A stretch of DNA of 54,363 nucleotides from Promethearchaeota archaeon (lineage in GTDB: Archaea; Asgardarchaeota; Lokiarchaeia; Sigyniarchaeales; SOKP01), in NCBI GenBank assembly GCA_020343655.1, contig CP070805.1:1-54363 (forward strand), given 5' to 3'. Each line of letters starts with the position of its first letter. Positions within the stretch are counted from its first letter, which is position 1. Made by a program: the position numbers and the translations under genes. The notes under the pieces are model-generated. The model saw only the letters and a program-made list of their open reading frames with translations. It had not been told where the DNA came from and did not search any database. Of this stretch, positions 37,958-45,291 are shown piece after piece.

Positions 37958-38968
37958 TTAGTCATTTAATTCAGCGCTCCAGACTTGAACTCCCTTAAAA
38001 TTTAATTTTATTGGAAGAATTTGAAATCCACTTTCAATAATTTTTTTTTTTAACTTATAATCAGATCCGATTTCTGCTAATATTGTTGCCGAGCCACCTC
38101 CTCCCGCACCATTCATTTTGAATCCAATTGCTCCATAAGTGTGAGCTATTTGTTCAGCTTTTTTAATAAGAGGATTTATCATAAGGGGATGTAAATTTTT
38201 TTGAGCTTCCCAATTTTCATTCATAATTTTCCCCATTAAACCAAGATCTTTTGATTTAATTGCTGTTACCATTTCATAAGCACAGTTTTTCATAATTTCT
38301 AATGAATTAATAGTAGATTCTTCATTATTTTGATAATTTTGAATTACAGCTTTATGCATTTCATTTGAGCTCCTTGAACTTAAGTGAACTAAAATTAATT
38401 GATTTTCAAGCTCACAGATTTTATCGTCAGCAATTTCTATTTGAGAGATGTTTACAGATGGATAATCAATTTCCATAAAATTTATTCCACCAAAAGCGGC
38501 AGCATATTGGTCTTGGACACCACTTTCCAATTTTAATTCGTCAATCTCAAGCTCATGAGCTATTTTTGCTATTTCACCTTGAGTTAGATTCTCATGAGAA
38601 AACTGAGCTAAAGCAGCAATTAATGCCACTGCTACACTTGCACTAGTTCCTGTACCACAACCAGGAGGCACATCTGCTCTAATATAAATGTTTATCCCCT
38701 TCTCTACTCCTATTTTTTTTACGGCTGCTTTAAGTAAATCAAGCTTTCCATTATATTTTATTTTAGAAGGATCTTGGATTTGAGTTTGTATATTAAGATT
38801 CTCTGAAATAATTACAATTTTATTTGTATTATTAGGAACAATCCTAATATGACTAAATAGATCAATAGAAATATTGAAAACAGCACCCTTTGGATAAAAC
38901 CAAGTATCCGTCCATCCACCAATATCACATATTCGAACTGGAGCTCTTGAAAAAATTATATTATTCAA
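37958..38968 (-). CDS. GHMP-family sugar kinase
   Basis: 336 residues. The substrate-binding N-terminus RAPVRICDIGGWTDTWFYPK, the ATP-binding PPGCGTGTSASVAVALIAAL and the C-terminal GHMP motif KMNGAGGGGSATILAE are all intact. The GGWTD start groups it with galacto-, fuco- and heptose-7-phosphate kinases rather than mevalonate or homoserine kinases. It would phosphorylate a sugar at C1 (or a heptose phosphate) for nucleotide-sugar synthesis. The start is probably TTG at 38968. No sugar pathway neighbour is intact, although a glycoside-hydrolase remnant lies just upstream. Confidence 0.88.
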   Translation of the reverse strand: MNNIIFSRAPVRICDIGGWTDTWFYPKGAVFNISIDLFSHIRIVPNNTNKIVIISENLNIQTQIQDPSKIKYNGKLDLLKAAVKKIGVEKGINIYIRADVPPGCGTGTSASVAVALIAALAQFSHENLTQGEIAKIAHELEIDELKLESGVQDQYAAAFGGINFMEIDYPSVNISQIEIADDKICELENQLILVHLSSRSSNEMHKAVIQNYQNNEESTINSLEIMKNCAYEMVTAIKSKDLGLMGKIMNENWEAQKNLHPLMINPLIKKAEQIAHTYGAIGFKMNGAGGGGSATILAEIGSDYKLKKKIIESGFQILPIKLNFKGVQVWSAELND

Positions 38969-39022
38969 AAAATTATCACTTAAGATATGATTTATTCTAG
39001 TTATTATATTAGTAATAAGATT

Positions 39023-39217
39023 TTAATGTTTTAAGAAATCTAGTTGAAGCTCAAAATATTTAGTAACATAATCAATTAAGTTCATAGGAATTTCAATATC
39101 AATTAAATCATCATCTTTTGGATTATAACTTTTAGGATCATATTACTTTTTTTTAATTCCAATGTTATTAATATCAACTTTGCTTTTCCATTTACCATTA
39201 AGAGAAACCGTTTTCAT
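39023..39217 (-). pseudogene. Decayed N-terminal fragment of a glycoside hydrolase family 2-like gene
   Basis: Reading the minus strand from the ATG at 39217 gives MKTVSLNGKWKSKVDINNIG, then KKK, an in-frame TAA (39143-39145), then YDPKSYNPKDDDLIDIEIPM before a stop at 39023. The pattern (M-K-x-x-x-L-N-G-x-W-K, then D-x-x-N-x-G, then [W]YDP, then I-x-I-P) resembles the first ~55 residues of GH2 beta-galactosidase/glucuronidase-type enzymes, and the in-frame stop sits where a Trp is usual. Nothing of the catalytic domain follows. It occupies part of the 505-bp gap between the GHMP kinase and the histone gene. Confidence 0.45.
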
Positions 39218-39246
39218 CAAAATTACCTAATTTATTGATTAAAGCA

Positions 39247-39269
39247 ATCATTTCCGATTTCGAAATGAT
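39247..39269. promoter_or_regulatory. Operator-like perfect inverted repeat
   Basis: ATCATTTC (39247-39254) and GAAATGAT (39262-39269) are perfect 8-bp arms around a 7-nt spacer, giving a 23-bp dyad about 30 bp upstream of the decayed GH2 fragment (minus strand) and ~200 bp upstream of the histone gene (plus strand). Size and symmetry are those of a dimeric repressor site. The regulator is unknown. Confidence 0.35.
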
Positions 39270-39412
39270 AATATCTTACTAAATTTATCATTTATTTTAA
39301 AATATACGCCAATTCTTACAAAATTTAGAAATTTCAAAAATTGTATTTAGAAGGTTGTTATTCATCGTTTAAGATGATTTGATCTTAAAGTTTAAAAATA
39401 AGGAAGACAGAA

Positions 39413-39470
39413 TAATATTTAAAATATAATTTAATTAAAAGCGTTTTCAAAACATTATAGGAGGAATAAA
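39413..39470 (+). promoter_or_regulatory. Probable TATA region and Shine-Dalgarno of the histone-fold gene
   Basis: An AT-rich TATA-like stretch (ATATTTAAAATATAATTT, ~39414-39431) lies about 45-60 bp before the ATG. The near-perfect Shine-Dalgarno GGAGG is at 39460-39464, 9 nt before the ATG at 39474. The strong ribosome-binding site supports this as a genuinely expressed gene despite its short ORF. Confidence 0.5.
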
Positions 39471-39473
39471 AAA

Positions 39474-39699
39474 ATGGCTAAAAAATCAGCTGTGGAGGCC
39501 CTTTTTGTAAAGAGCAAAGTTCGAGAATATATAAAAGGTAAGGGTTGCAATACAAGCGGGGACTTGATTGATGGTCCTGCACTTAACAATGCAATCATAG
39601 ATATTCTTGACAAAGCGATTGGAAGGGCTAAACAGTAAAGCAATTCGCTTAATTTAGTACGCCAACAACCGTAAAACTGTCCAAGAGAAGGACTTATAG
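39474..39699 (+). CDS. Histone-fold protein, reading frame interrupted by a short intron-like insert
   Basis: The continuous ORF (39474-39638) encodes 54 residues: ALFVKSKVREYIKGKG (alpha-1), TSGDLID and then ALNNAIIDILDKAIGRAK (alpha-2), ending Q-stop. A histone fold needs loop L2 (R-K/T-T-V/I) and alpha-3. These are encoded 28 nt later in another frame: ANNRKTVQEKDL then TAG at 39697-39699. Removal of 25 nt (39635-39659) joins them as GRAKHANNRKTVQEKDL, 66 residues. Removal of 28 nt gives the same without the His. The length and the RKTV-x-x-x-D-L ending match small single-fold archaeal and bacterial histones. The Gly-Pro at residues 34-35, at the start of alpha-2, is unusual. What is not certain is whether the insert is spliced, or whether this is a mutated gene. 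Confidence 0.75.
39635..39659 (+). other. Candidate 25-nt bulge-helix-bulge intron in the histone mRNA
   Basis: Predicted fold by hand. Outer helix GGC (39626-39628) with GCC (39661-39663). Central 4-bp helix TAAA (39629-39632) with TTTA (39653-39656). A 3-nt 5' bulge CAG (39633-39635). A distal helix with AAGC (39638-39641)/GCTT (39647-39650) and a 5-nt loop. A 4-nt 3' bulge GTAC (39657-39660). The canonical cut between bulge nucleotides 2 and 3 on the 5' side, leaving one bulge nucleotide on the 3' exon, removes 39635-39659 and restores the frame. The exon/intron polarity (central helix formed by exon 1 and the intron 3' end) is that of archaeal tRNA introns. Weak points: the outer helix is only 3 bp, the 3' bulge is 4 nt, and there is an A-A mismatch in the distal helix. 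Confidence 0.55.
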
Positions 39700-39709
39700 A
39701 ATTAATAAA

Positions 39710-39732
39710 TTAATTTTTTTTTTCTTTTACTA
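39710..39732 (+). terminator. Oligo-T tract after the histone gene
   Basis: A run of about ten T followed by C-T-rich sequence starts ~20 bp after the TAG at 39697-39699, and no such tract lies between the first stop (39636-39638) and the downstream coding end. Archaeal RNA polymerase terminates at such U-tracts. Its position implies that the transcript includes the alpha-3-coding segment. Confidence 0.45.
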
Positions 39733-39944
39733 ATTTAATTCTTTATTTTTTAACTAATTTCAAAAGGAAAATCACTAATTTTTCACTGTATTGAATCTTA
39801 AATTTTCAAACTTAGATTAAATAATTAACACACACATAACCCACAAATAATAAATAAAGAATAAAAATTCCTGCCAAATCGCCTTATACCTTATTCTCTT
39901 TCTTAAGGAATATTTTATTCTTATTTTTACTATTTTCTCCCACT

Positions 39945-40451
39945 TTAAGTAATATCCTTATCAATAATGAAGAATCCTATTGATAATATACTTTTTAATC
40001 TTTGAAGTGAATCTTTCAGATTTTTCACATCCTTATAGGGACCAGAAACGGCAATAATTTCTAAACACTTTTCATATTCTAAATGAACATGCATTGTAGA
40101 AATGATGATGCTATGAAAGTGATGCTGAATTTCATTTTTTAAGATTTCGTCAGTTTGTTGAACATTAGCATAAATTGATCTCGAACTATATTCATGATCA
40201 TGCTCAAAACCATTTAAATGTTCATGAGTATGCTCAGGTGTTGATTCCAAATGTTTATGAGACATCATTATTGTTATGCATCCAACTACATTTTCTGATA
40301 CGACAGAAATGTTTTCTTCTTGAACCATGAAAAGATGCATCGCTTTCCGAATAGCATCTGATCTTGAAATCCCTAATTTATTTCTAAACTCCTCAAATCT
40401 ATTGTAGAGATCTTGGGGAAGAGAAATAGTAAATCGTTTATATTCTTCCAT
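39945..40451 (-). CDS. nikR: NikR-like nickel-responsive regulator with a His-rich insertion
   Basis: 168 residues. An N-terminal ribbon-helix-helix domain (RFTISLPQDLYNRFEEFRNK, then ISRSDAIRKAMHLF) is followed by the ACT-like metal-binding domain. The NikR high-affinity site is recognisable: paired His in HHFHSIIIST, then MHVHLEYEKCLEIIAVSG, corresponding to His76, His87, His89 and Cys95 of E. coli NikR. A His-rich loop (HKHLESTPEHTHEH, then FEHDHEY) of ~25 residues is inserted ahead of it and is longer than in E. coli NikR, suggesting extra metal sites. It is 46 bp downstream of the alkaline-phosphatase-superfamily gene on the same strand and probably controls this nickel locus. Confidence 0.85.
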   Translation of the reverse strand: MEEYKRFTISLPQDLYNRFEEFRNKLGISRSDAIRKAMHLFMVQEENISVVSENVVGCITIMMSHKHLESTPEHTHEHLNGFEHDHEYSSRSIYANVQQTDEILKNEIQHHFHSIIISTMHVHLEYEKCLEIIAVSGPYKDVKNLKDSLQRLKSILSIGFFIIDKDIT

Positions 40452-40497
40452 TTTGAACAGCTATTGCATTTTAAAATTGAAATAAGATAGAAAATAA

Positions 40498-41232
40498 TTA
40501 TTTTTTTATAAAAATAGCTATTGGTACGCTTGCTTCCCTCCATTGTGAAATCTTGCCGGAATATGTAAGATCCAGTTTATCCCGTCCATGATCTCCGATA
40601 ATAATCATTAATGAATTTGATCTAAGCTGCTTATAATTACTCAGAATCCACTTATCCGTTCTATTTATTAATTTTTCTATTAAATCTTCTGGTGTTCTTT
40701 GCTTTAATCGTTGTTGTTGTTTATGTAAATTCTCAAAATCTAAATAGTGCATCCATGAAAGGTCATGTGTATTAATAACTTTTGCTGATTCAACCCAAGT
40801 ACTCATATCAGTATCTTTAGGAACAGACTTTGTACCTCCGTCATATCTGTCTAAATCTTTTTTTCTCCCAATGAGACATGATGTTTTACCTGCTGAGCTT
40901 ATAGCTTTTAATAAATGAAAACCATTAGGTTCTATTTCAAAACCCCCATATAGTAATTGATGTAGCACTCCTAAAGTGTATGGATTTTTAGTACTTAGCA
41001 ACAACATAACCTCAGAATTTGTAATCATAAAATGTGGCTTAAGATAGGTGATTTCGAATAAACCGAAATTATCTATTAAGTTGATACTAATACGTTCTAT
41101 TCCTTTATATAACTCAATTATTTTTATGATTGGTTCCGGAATAGTATTATGGGGTGGTTCGATATTTAATAATTTTAAAATTGTAGCAGGTAATTGGGTC
41201 ATATAACATTTAAGGGTTTGGAGTTCACTCAT
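40498..41232 (-). CDS. Alkaline-phosphatase-superfamily metalloenzyme-like protein
   Basis: 244 residues. An N-terminal strand ISINLIDNFGLFEI resembles the first metal-binding Asp strand of the alkaline phosphatase/phosphodiesterase superfamily. Further family-like elements are SSAGKTSCLIGRKKDL, HDLSWMHYLDFENLHKQ (second metal-site block), and MIIIGDHGRDKLDL (the conserved D-H pair). The Thr/Ser nucleophile position is not obvious. Shorter than typical PglZ- or sulfatase-like proteins (350-500). It is divergent from larC (122 bp between starts) and probably cotranscribed with nikR, so a role in nickel or nickel-pincer-cofactor metabolism is a reasonable inference from context only. Confidence 0.6.
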   Translation of the reverse strand: MSELQTLKCYMTQLPATILKLLNIEPPHNTIPEPIIKIIELYKGIERISINLIDNFGLFEITYLKPHFMITNSEVMLLLSTKNPYTLGVLHQLLYGGFEIEPNGFHLLKAISSAGKTSCLIGRKKDLDRYDGGTKSVPKDTDMSTWVESAKVINTHDLSWMHYLDFENLHKQQQRLKQRTPEDLIEKLINRTDKWILSNYKQLRSNSLMIIIGDHGRDKLDLTYSGKISQWREASVPIAIFIKK

Positions 41233-41354
41233 AATTGTGCCCTAAACTTAAAATGATCAATTCATTTTTGATAATTCTTAATATTATTAAAAAGATAATA
41301 TAATTATAAAATTGTTATTATTGAGTTGTATAGCAATTTCAAAAATATAGAAAC

Positions 41355-42638
41355 ATGAGAATATTATACTTAGATTTAATTAACTCTGGAATATCGGGAG
41401 ACATGCTCCTTGCATCTCTTTTAGGATTAGTCCTGAAACCAGATGAAATTTTAAATGAATTACGAAAAATAAAAGATTTTTTGCCAGATATTTCAAAACT
41501 AGATATTAAATTAATTCATACAGAGCACACCGGAATTAAATTGAATCAATTAAAGATCGAGATAAAAGAAACAAAAGATCACAGAACAGCGAAAACCTTA
41601 CAAAAAGCCTTAGATGACTTTTTAATAAGAGCAAAGATTTCTGAATCTGCAAAGAATTATGCTAAGAATTGTTTAAATTCTCTCATTCAAGCGGAAATAG
41701 AAGTTCATGAAAAATTAATTGAAAATATACATCTACATGAGCTCAGTTCTGCAGATACTTTGATAGATGTTATAGGTGTTTCAACTGCTCTTGATCAAAT
41801 TAATGGTTTTGATGATGACATACGGATATTTTGCAGTAAAATACCAGTTGGAGGTGGAACAATAAACACAAAGCACGGCATATTAGCAATCCCTGCTCCC
41901 GCTACCTTAAAAATCTTGCAAAAATCAAATCTAATAACATATGGAGGACCAATAGATTCTGAACTTACTACACCGACGGGAGTAGCTTTATTAGCAAATT
42001 TAAATCCGGAAGTTCTTCCTTATCCAGTAGCAATGAAAATTATAAAATCTGTTTATAGTACAGGTCAAAAAAAATTTAAGAATTTCTTAAATATTTTAAG
42101 ATTATTTTATGGTGAGTATAAAGAAATGCATCATCTTGATTTAAATCATCCCTTACAAAAATATATTGAGCAAGTATCAATATTAGAAACGGATGTAGAT
42201 GATGTATCTGGAGAAATTCTAGGAAATTTTATTTCTAAAATTGAAAAAGAAGATATATTGGATATTCAAATATTTCCAAGTATAACAAAAAAAAACCGAC
42301 CGGGGCATATTATAAAAGTTTTATGTTATCCCGAATATACTTTTAAGATAATTGAGAAAATTATACAAGAATTAGGTACATTAGGAGTAAGGTTTAACAT
42401 TATTGACCGGGTTTGTATCAACAGGAAGATTGAAAAGATTAGTATTGAAATAAATGAGAAGGTTTTTGAATTAAACTTTAAAGTTTCATATATTGAATCA
42501 GATAGTGGAATTGAAATCGTTAACATTAAACCAGAATATGAAGATTTAAAAAAGATAAGTGAAGTTACTGGTATAGCTTTAAAAAGAGTTCAATTAATAG
42601 CTCAAGCGAAGATAAAGCAAATTTATAATAATTATTAG
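41355..42638 (+). CDS. larC: LarC, nickel-inserting protein of nickel-pincer nucleotide synthesis
   Basis: 427 residues, usual length. N-terminal MRILYLDLINSGISGDMLLA, then LHELSSADTLIDVIGV and GGGTINTKHGILAIPAPAT, SELTTPTGVALLANL, and the C-terminal metal-binding domain starting LETDVDDVSGEILG. All are hallmark blocks of LarC (DUF111). LarC is a CTP-dependent cyclometallase that inserts Ni into the pyridinium bis-thiocarboxylate nucleotide used by lactate racemase and related racemases/epimerases. The frame is continuous, without the programmed frameshift seen in Lactobacillus larC1/larC2. It is divergent from the alkaline-phosphatase-like/nikR pair, which suggests NikR may bind the shared 122-bp spacer. 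Confidence 0.92.
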   Translation: MRILYLDLINSGISGDMLLASLLGLVLKPDEILNELRKIKDFLPDISKLDIKLIHTEHTGIKLNQLKIEIKETKDHRTAKTLQKALDDFLIRAKISESAKNYAKNCLNSLIQAEIEVHEKLIENIHLHELSSADTLIDVIGVSTALDQINGFDDDIRIFCSKIPVGGGTINTKHGILAIPAPATLKILQKSNLITYGGPIDSELTTPTGVALLANLNPEVLPYPVAMKIIKSVYSTGQKKFKNFLNILRLFYGEYKEMHHLDLNHPLQKYIEQVSILETDVDDVSGEILGNFISKIEKEDILDIQIFPSITKKNRPGHIIKVLCYPEYTFKIIEKIIQELGTLGVRFNIIDRVCINRKIEKISIEINEKVFELNFKVSYIESDSGIEIVNIKPEYEDLKKISEVTGIALKRVQLIAQAKIKQIYNNY

Positions 42639-42715
42639 ATTTTGAAAAGTAATACGATAAAAATAATAAATAGAAAAAAAAATAGTTGGAGAATAAGTCT
42701 CGATATTATTATTAA

Positions 42716-43258
42716 TTAATATTTATCAACATTAAACTTATGTAAATAATACTCGTCTTCAACCATTTCCCTTGAAAATTCTTCTAATCTCGTGATTTCT
42801 TTCTTGATTTCCTTAACTTTTCTTAATTTACCCAATTCTTGAAACAAATTTGATGCTTCTTGGAATGTTTTAAGGCATTTATCAAAATCTCCAGATACCT
42901 CAAGATCCTCTGCAAGAAATACTAAACCTTCAGCAGTTTCTAATTTTTTACCCAATTTTTTTTGAATTTTTAATGATTTATAGTGATATTTCATGCTTTC
43001 TGGATATTGTTTAAAAAGAGAGTAAGTTCTCCCTAATGCTCTCAAAACCAGTGCTTCTTCTTCGGGTAAATTATGTTCCCTGCAGTGACTTAAAATAGAT
43101 TCTAAAAATTGAATATACTCAGGTTTGTTTTTAATTTTGGAGCGATCAATGCGTTCCATTGCTTTTTGATAGTTCTCTAAAGTATTAATGATATCACCAT
43201 CTTCAAATAACTTTTTAGATTTTTCAAAAAGTTCAGTATGATCAATAGATGCGACCAT
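42716..43258 (-). CDS. TPR-repeat protein
   Basis: 180 residues, all-helical with 34-residue tetratricopeptide spacing: FEKSKKLFEDGDIINTLENY, EEALVLRALGRTYSLFKQYP, AEGLVFLAEDLEVSGDFDKC, with the typical small residue/aromatic positions. About four repeats followed by a basic-acidic coil (KVKEIKKEITRLEEF). It is a protein-interaction scaffold. The partner is unknown. It is convergent with larC (77 bp between stops). Confidence 0.75.
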   Translation of the reverse strand: MVASIDHTELFEKSKKLFEDGDIINTLENYQKAMERIDRSKIKNKPEYIQFLESILSHCREHNLPEEEALVLRALGRTYSLFKQYPESMKYHYKSLKIQKKLGKKLETAEGLVFLAEDLEVSGDFDKCLKTFQEASNLFQELGKLRKVKEIKKEITRLEEFSREMVEDEYYLHKFNVDKY

Positions 43259-43544
43259 CTGGGTCTCAACTACTTATTCTTAGAATTTTTTTATTAGATT
43301 TTATTAATTGAAAAATAAGTTCAATATAAATTATATTAATTTACCTATAAATACTTATCTATCTTAGATTAAAGGGTGAAAGATATCAAAAAGGGATAAA
43401 ATCTTGAATTAATTTGTCCTTCACATGAATAAAAAAATTCATTAAACGAATATTTAAGTAAAAGTCTACCCCAAAATTTTCAATTTGATTTAAATAAGAA
43501 AAAATAATAAGAAAATAATTTCGATTAAAATTAAGTTATTCAGG
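43259..43544. other. Non-coding AT-rich spacer
   Basis: 286 bp between two minus-strand genes. No ORF with coding character, no clear hairpin. It probably holds the promoter of the TPR gene and the 3' end of the membrane-protein transcript. Confidence 0.4.
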
Positions 43545-44198
43545 TTATATCATTCCTAAAGGGCCAAAAATACACACTGCAACAATTCCAATCCCGTAAA
43601 TGATTCCAATTGCTTTAATTTTGCTTTTCATTTCTCTCATGTCATAGACTAGAAATGCACCTACAAAAAAATGGAAATATCCAAAGAGAAAAATTAATAT
43701 TACTCCCCAAGGAGTAGCATTCCACCAAGGATATTCCCAAACCAGTGCTCCACCGATATTTAATAATATTTCTACAAAAACTGCAAATGCCGCGAAAACA
43801 CTTGCAAAGAACCATCGATTTGGGATTTTACCAAAAACTTTTTGATTTTTATCTTCAGGAAGTAGTTTACCAAACACAAGACCAGCTATCGAGAACATTA
43901 AAGCAATTTCAAGGTTCCAACCGATCATTATAATAAAAACACTATTCGCAGGTGTAGTCCAAAAAGCAGAATGCTGAGTAAATGTAAATACTAAGGCATT
44001 CCATGTCTCATTGATTAAATCCAATCCGAAGATTGTTAATCCAGAGAAAACTACATTCCAATTTTTTGTTTTTTGAGCTTTCTGAATCTCATTTGCCCAT
44101 AAATACATAACTAATACTAGGATTGGTATGATGTACCATACATCATCTGAAAATTTTCGCAGGTTATCGAGTGCTGTTGCCGAAGCTGAGGTTACCAT
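43545..44198 (-). CDS. Hypothetical six- to seven-TM membrane protein
   Basis: 217 residues with hydrophobic segments starting at WYIIPILVLVMYLWANEIQK, then VVFSGLTIFGLDLINETWNA, VFIIMIGWNLEIALMFSIAG, FFASVFAAFAVFVEILLNIG, TPWGVILIFLFGYFHFFVGA and IKAIGIIYGIGIVAVCIFGP. Conserved-looking intramembrane acidic/aromatic residues (INETWN, WNLEI, VEILLN) suggest a functional pore or enzyme rather than a simple anchor. I do not recognise the family. It lies downstream of larB on the same strand, 169 bp away. Confidence 0.6.
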   Translation of the reverse strand: MVTSASATALDNLRKFSDDVWYIIPILVLVMYLWANEIQKAQKTKNWNVVFSGLTIFGLDLINETWNALVFTFTQHSAFWTTPANSVFIIMIGWNLEIALMFSIAGLVFGKLLPEDKNQKVFGKIPNRWFFASVFAAFAVFVEILLNIGGALVWEYPWWNATPWGVILIFLFGYFHFFVGAFLVYDMREMKSKIKAIGIIYGIGIVAVCIFGPLGMI

Positions 44199-44367
44199 AA
44201 ATTTTCACTTTATTATATTCTCTATTTTTTAATTAATATGTTAAATGAAATTTCAACCCATATATTTATATATTTTTCCTAGATAGGTTTAAACTAAAAG
44301 AAGAATAGAATTTTTTGTTTTTCAGACAATTAAAAGAGTTTTTTTTTACTGAAATGCTTAATCAAAA

Positions 44368-45147
44368 TTATTCAGCAATTTTATTAGCAATTATAGCTGC
44401 AGAAGCTCCTGCACCAAATCCATTATCTATATTTACCACTAATAATCCCGGAGAACAAGATTGCAGCATAGTAATAAGTGCTCCCTTTCCCTTTTCACCC
44501 ATACCATATCCACTAGATATTGGTACTCCTATAACTGGAACATCTACTAACGCTGCAACTACTCCTGGGAGAGTTCCTTCCATTCCAGCACAAACTATTA
44601 TTACATGAACTCCTTTTTTTATCATGTCGCTTAATGGTGCAAAAATTCGATGTATCCCAGCTATACCTACATCATAGCTTGAAATAACATTACAACCCAT
44701 AGTTTTTGCAATAACTTCCGCCTCAGCTGCTATAGGGATGTCAGAACTTCCAGCAGTAATAATTCCTACAATTCCCCCTTTTTTAGCAAAGTTATAGGAA
44801 ATATCTTTAATTACTATGATTTTCCCTAATTCATTTATATCAATTATATAATCTCCATTATTTCCAAAATTTCTAAGTATTAAATCCTTTTGCTTTTCAT
44901 TGTAACGCGAAATTATCGCAAATTTTTTATTTTTTAGAAATCCAGAGGTAATATCTATTAATACTTGAGGATCTTTATTTTGAGCAAAAATTACCTCTGG
45001 GGTACCTGTTCTTGTTCGACGGAAAATGTCTAGTTTTGCTACTTCTCCCACTTCTTCGATTATATTAGCTTTCAATAACTTCTCAGCATCTTCTATCGAT
45101 ATTTTTTTTTCAAGTAATTTAAGGAGAATTTCTTTTATTTCACTCAT
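44368..45147 (-). CDS. larB: LarB, nickel-pincer nucleotide carboxylase
   Basis: 259 residues. A helical N-terminus (ILLKLLEKKISIEDAEKLL) precedes LDIFRRTRTGTPEVIFAQNK (family block) and a C-terminal PurE/AIR-carboxylase-like domain: IITAGSSDIPIAAEAEVIA, YDVGIAGIHRIFA, GMEGTLPGVVAALVDVPVIG, VPISSGYGMGEKGKGALITM. LarB carboxylates and hydrolyses nicotinic acid adenine dinucleotide in the first step of the LarB-LarE-LarC pathway. LarE (a PP-loop sulfur transferase) is not in this window. Close linkage to larC and nikR indicates an active nickel-pincer cofactor route. The lactate racemase-type enzyme it serves is not here. Confidence 0.93.
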   Translation of the reverse strand: MSEIKEILLKLLEKKISIEDAEKLLKANIIEEVGEVAKLDIFRRTRTGTPEVIFAQNKDPQVLIDITSGFLKNKKFAIISRYNEKQKDLILRNFGNNGDYIIDINELGKIIVIKDISYNFAKKGGIVGIITAGSSDIPIAAEAEVIAKTMGCNVISSYDVGIAGIHRIFAPLSDMIKKGVHVIIVCAGMEGTLPGVVAALVDVPVIGVPISSGYGMGEKGKGALITMLQSCSPGLLVVNIDNGFGAGASAAIIANKIAE

Positions 45148-45291
45148 TTAACGTTTCCTTTACTTATTGTGGTTGTATTAAAATCAATAACATTACATAA
45201 ATTTTGTATTTTACTAATATTTAAAAAAAGATAATAATTAGTCAAAATAATTATAAATTACTATAATATCAATTATTAATCCTAATTTGAA

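Noticed and set aside
39474..39638. Accepting the 54-residue ORF as a complete small protein
   Set aside because: The exact missing histone-fold C-terminus is encoded just downstream in another frame, before the U-tract, so the simple reading is inadequate.
39630..39700. Explaining the histone interruption by a single-base sequencing error or programmed +1/-1 frameshift
   Set aside because: 28 extra nucleotides separate the two homologous parts; a one-base slip would leave extra residues and still meet stop codons between them.
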